IMG/VR virus record: IMGVR_UViG_3300025117_000251
Span: 1-20,153 of that record
DNA: 20,153 bases
Direction: 5' to 3' (one strand)
Source of the DNA: a virus
The notes beneath the pieces are model-generated. The model was not told the origin of the DNA. It searched no databases and saw only the letters and a program-made list of their open reading frames with translations. The position numbers were made by a program, and so were the translations under genes. Shown in pieces: positions 19,990 to 20,153 of the stretch; within the stretch, counting starts at the first letter, position 1; every line of letters starts with the position of its first letter.

Positions 19990-20151
19990 TCAATTCGTCA
20001 ATTTATACCGCGCCAGACGAAAGGCGCTTTGGCTTCCCTCATAATATGCGAGGGCATCTTCATTGCTAATTTTTCTGTTGTCCGCCAACGGTTGCAGGCC
20101 ATGATGTCCTGCGCGAATATTGGGTTTTTCTGTTGCCCACCAACGTTTGCA
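19990..20151 (-). CDS. Possible 3' end of an upstream gene
   Basis: One minus-strand frame is open from the window edge for 53 codons to a TGA at 19990-19992. It would end in SNEDALAYYEGSQSAFRLAR followed by YKLTN. A second frame is also open for about 50 codons, so this frame is not exclusive, and the direct repeat inside it is spaced 55 bases, which does not keep one frame. The start lies outside the window. I list it only because a polar, helical C-terminus of this kind would be an ordinary gene end. Confidence 0.25.
   Translation of the reverse strand, partial: CKRWWATEKPNIRAGHHGLQPLADNRKISNEDALAYYEGSQSAFRLARYKLTN
20070..20151 (-). repeat. 27-base direct repeat, two copies 55 bases apart
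   Basis: Copies at 20070-20096 and 20125-20151 match at 23 of 27 positions. On the minus strand both contain GTTG, a 5-base loop and CAAC, followed by AGAAAAA. The four differences spare the 4-bp stem: three fall in or next to the loop and one lies just upstream. The repeat may continue beyond the window edge. It could be a small RNA hairpin element, a protein-binding site, or part of coding sequence. Confidence 0.5.
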
Positions 20152-20153
20152 AG

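Noticed and set aside
19965-19993. TTGACA at 19993-19988 as promoter of the fibre gene
   Set aside because: No -10 box at 16-18 bases; the expected position reads CGGCGT.
1-20153. CRISPR arrays, IS elements, introns or inteins
   Set aside because: No regularly spaced repeats, transposase patterns or interrupted conserved genes were seen; terL, portal and capsid frames are intact.

Overview
The window is the structural and packaging region of a tailed double-stranded DNA bacteriophage or prophage. Every gene I can support lies on the minus strand, so transcription runs from the high coordinates to the low ones. Genes are tightly packed, stop codons often overlap the next Shine-Dalgarno site, and SD sequences are strong (AGGAGG type). 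Starts include TTG and GTG, and the DNA is fairly AT-rich. This fits a host with classical SD-led initiation, for example a Firmicute, but the host cannot be fixed from this window.

Layout in transcription order. (1) 20153-19896: a leader stretch with a 27-base direct repeat, a possible partial reading frame and GC-rich hairpins. (2) 19895-15648: a tail fibre, decoration or baseplate module, made of a beta-helix-like fibre protein, two proteins with similar N-terminal domains, two very small proteins and a BppU-N-like protein. (3) A long hairpin and a tRNA-Thr(UGU). (4) 15428-12619: a zinc-ribbon protein in the small-terminase position and the large terminase. (5) A Vsr/PD-(D/E)XK-type homing endonuclease. 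(6) 11133-4898: portal, a small structural protein, a ferritin with all ferroxidase ligands, a 65-residue unknown, a protease-scaffold fusion, a probable decoration protein and the HK97-type major capsid protein. (7) An HNH homing endonuclease. (8) 3636-1: a conserved phage protein, neck and connector proteins (one with an Ig-like domain), a tail-completion-like protein and the start of another gene.

The most interesting signal is regulatory. The two homing endonucleases have unrelated catalytic cores and sit about 8 kb apart. Each is preceded by nearly the same sigma70-type promoter (27 of 29 bases identical, 17-base spacer, TGn extended -10). Each promoter is followed by a leader RNA of about 100 bases that I can fold into the same layout: an outer helix, an inner hairpin, and an inner loop that can pair either with a downstream segment (pseudoknot) or with the SD sequence of the endonuclease. 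The helix sequences differ between the two leaders while the layout is kept. This looks like a shared, possibly undescribed, RNA control module for phage homing endonucleases. A phage ferritin inside the head-assembly cluster and a tRNA with C at position 33 are also worth a second look.
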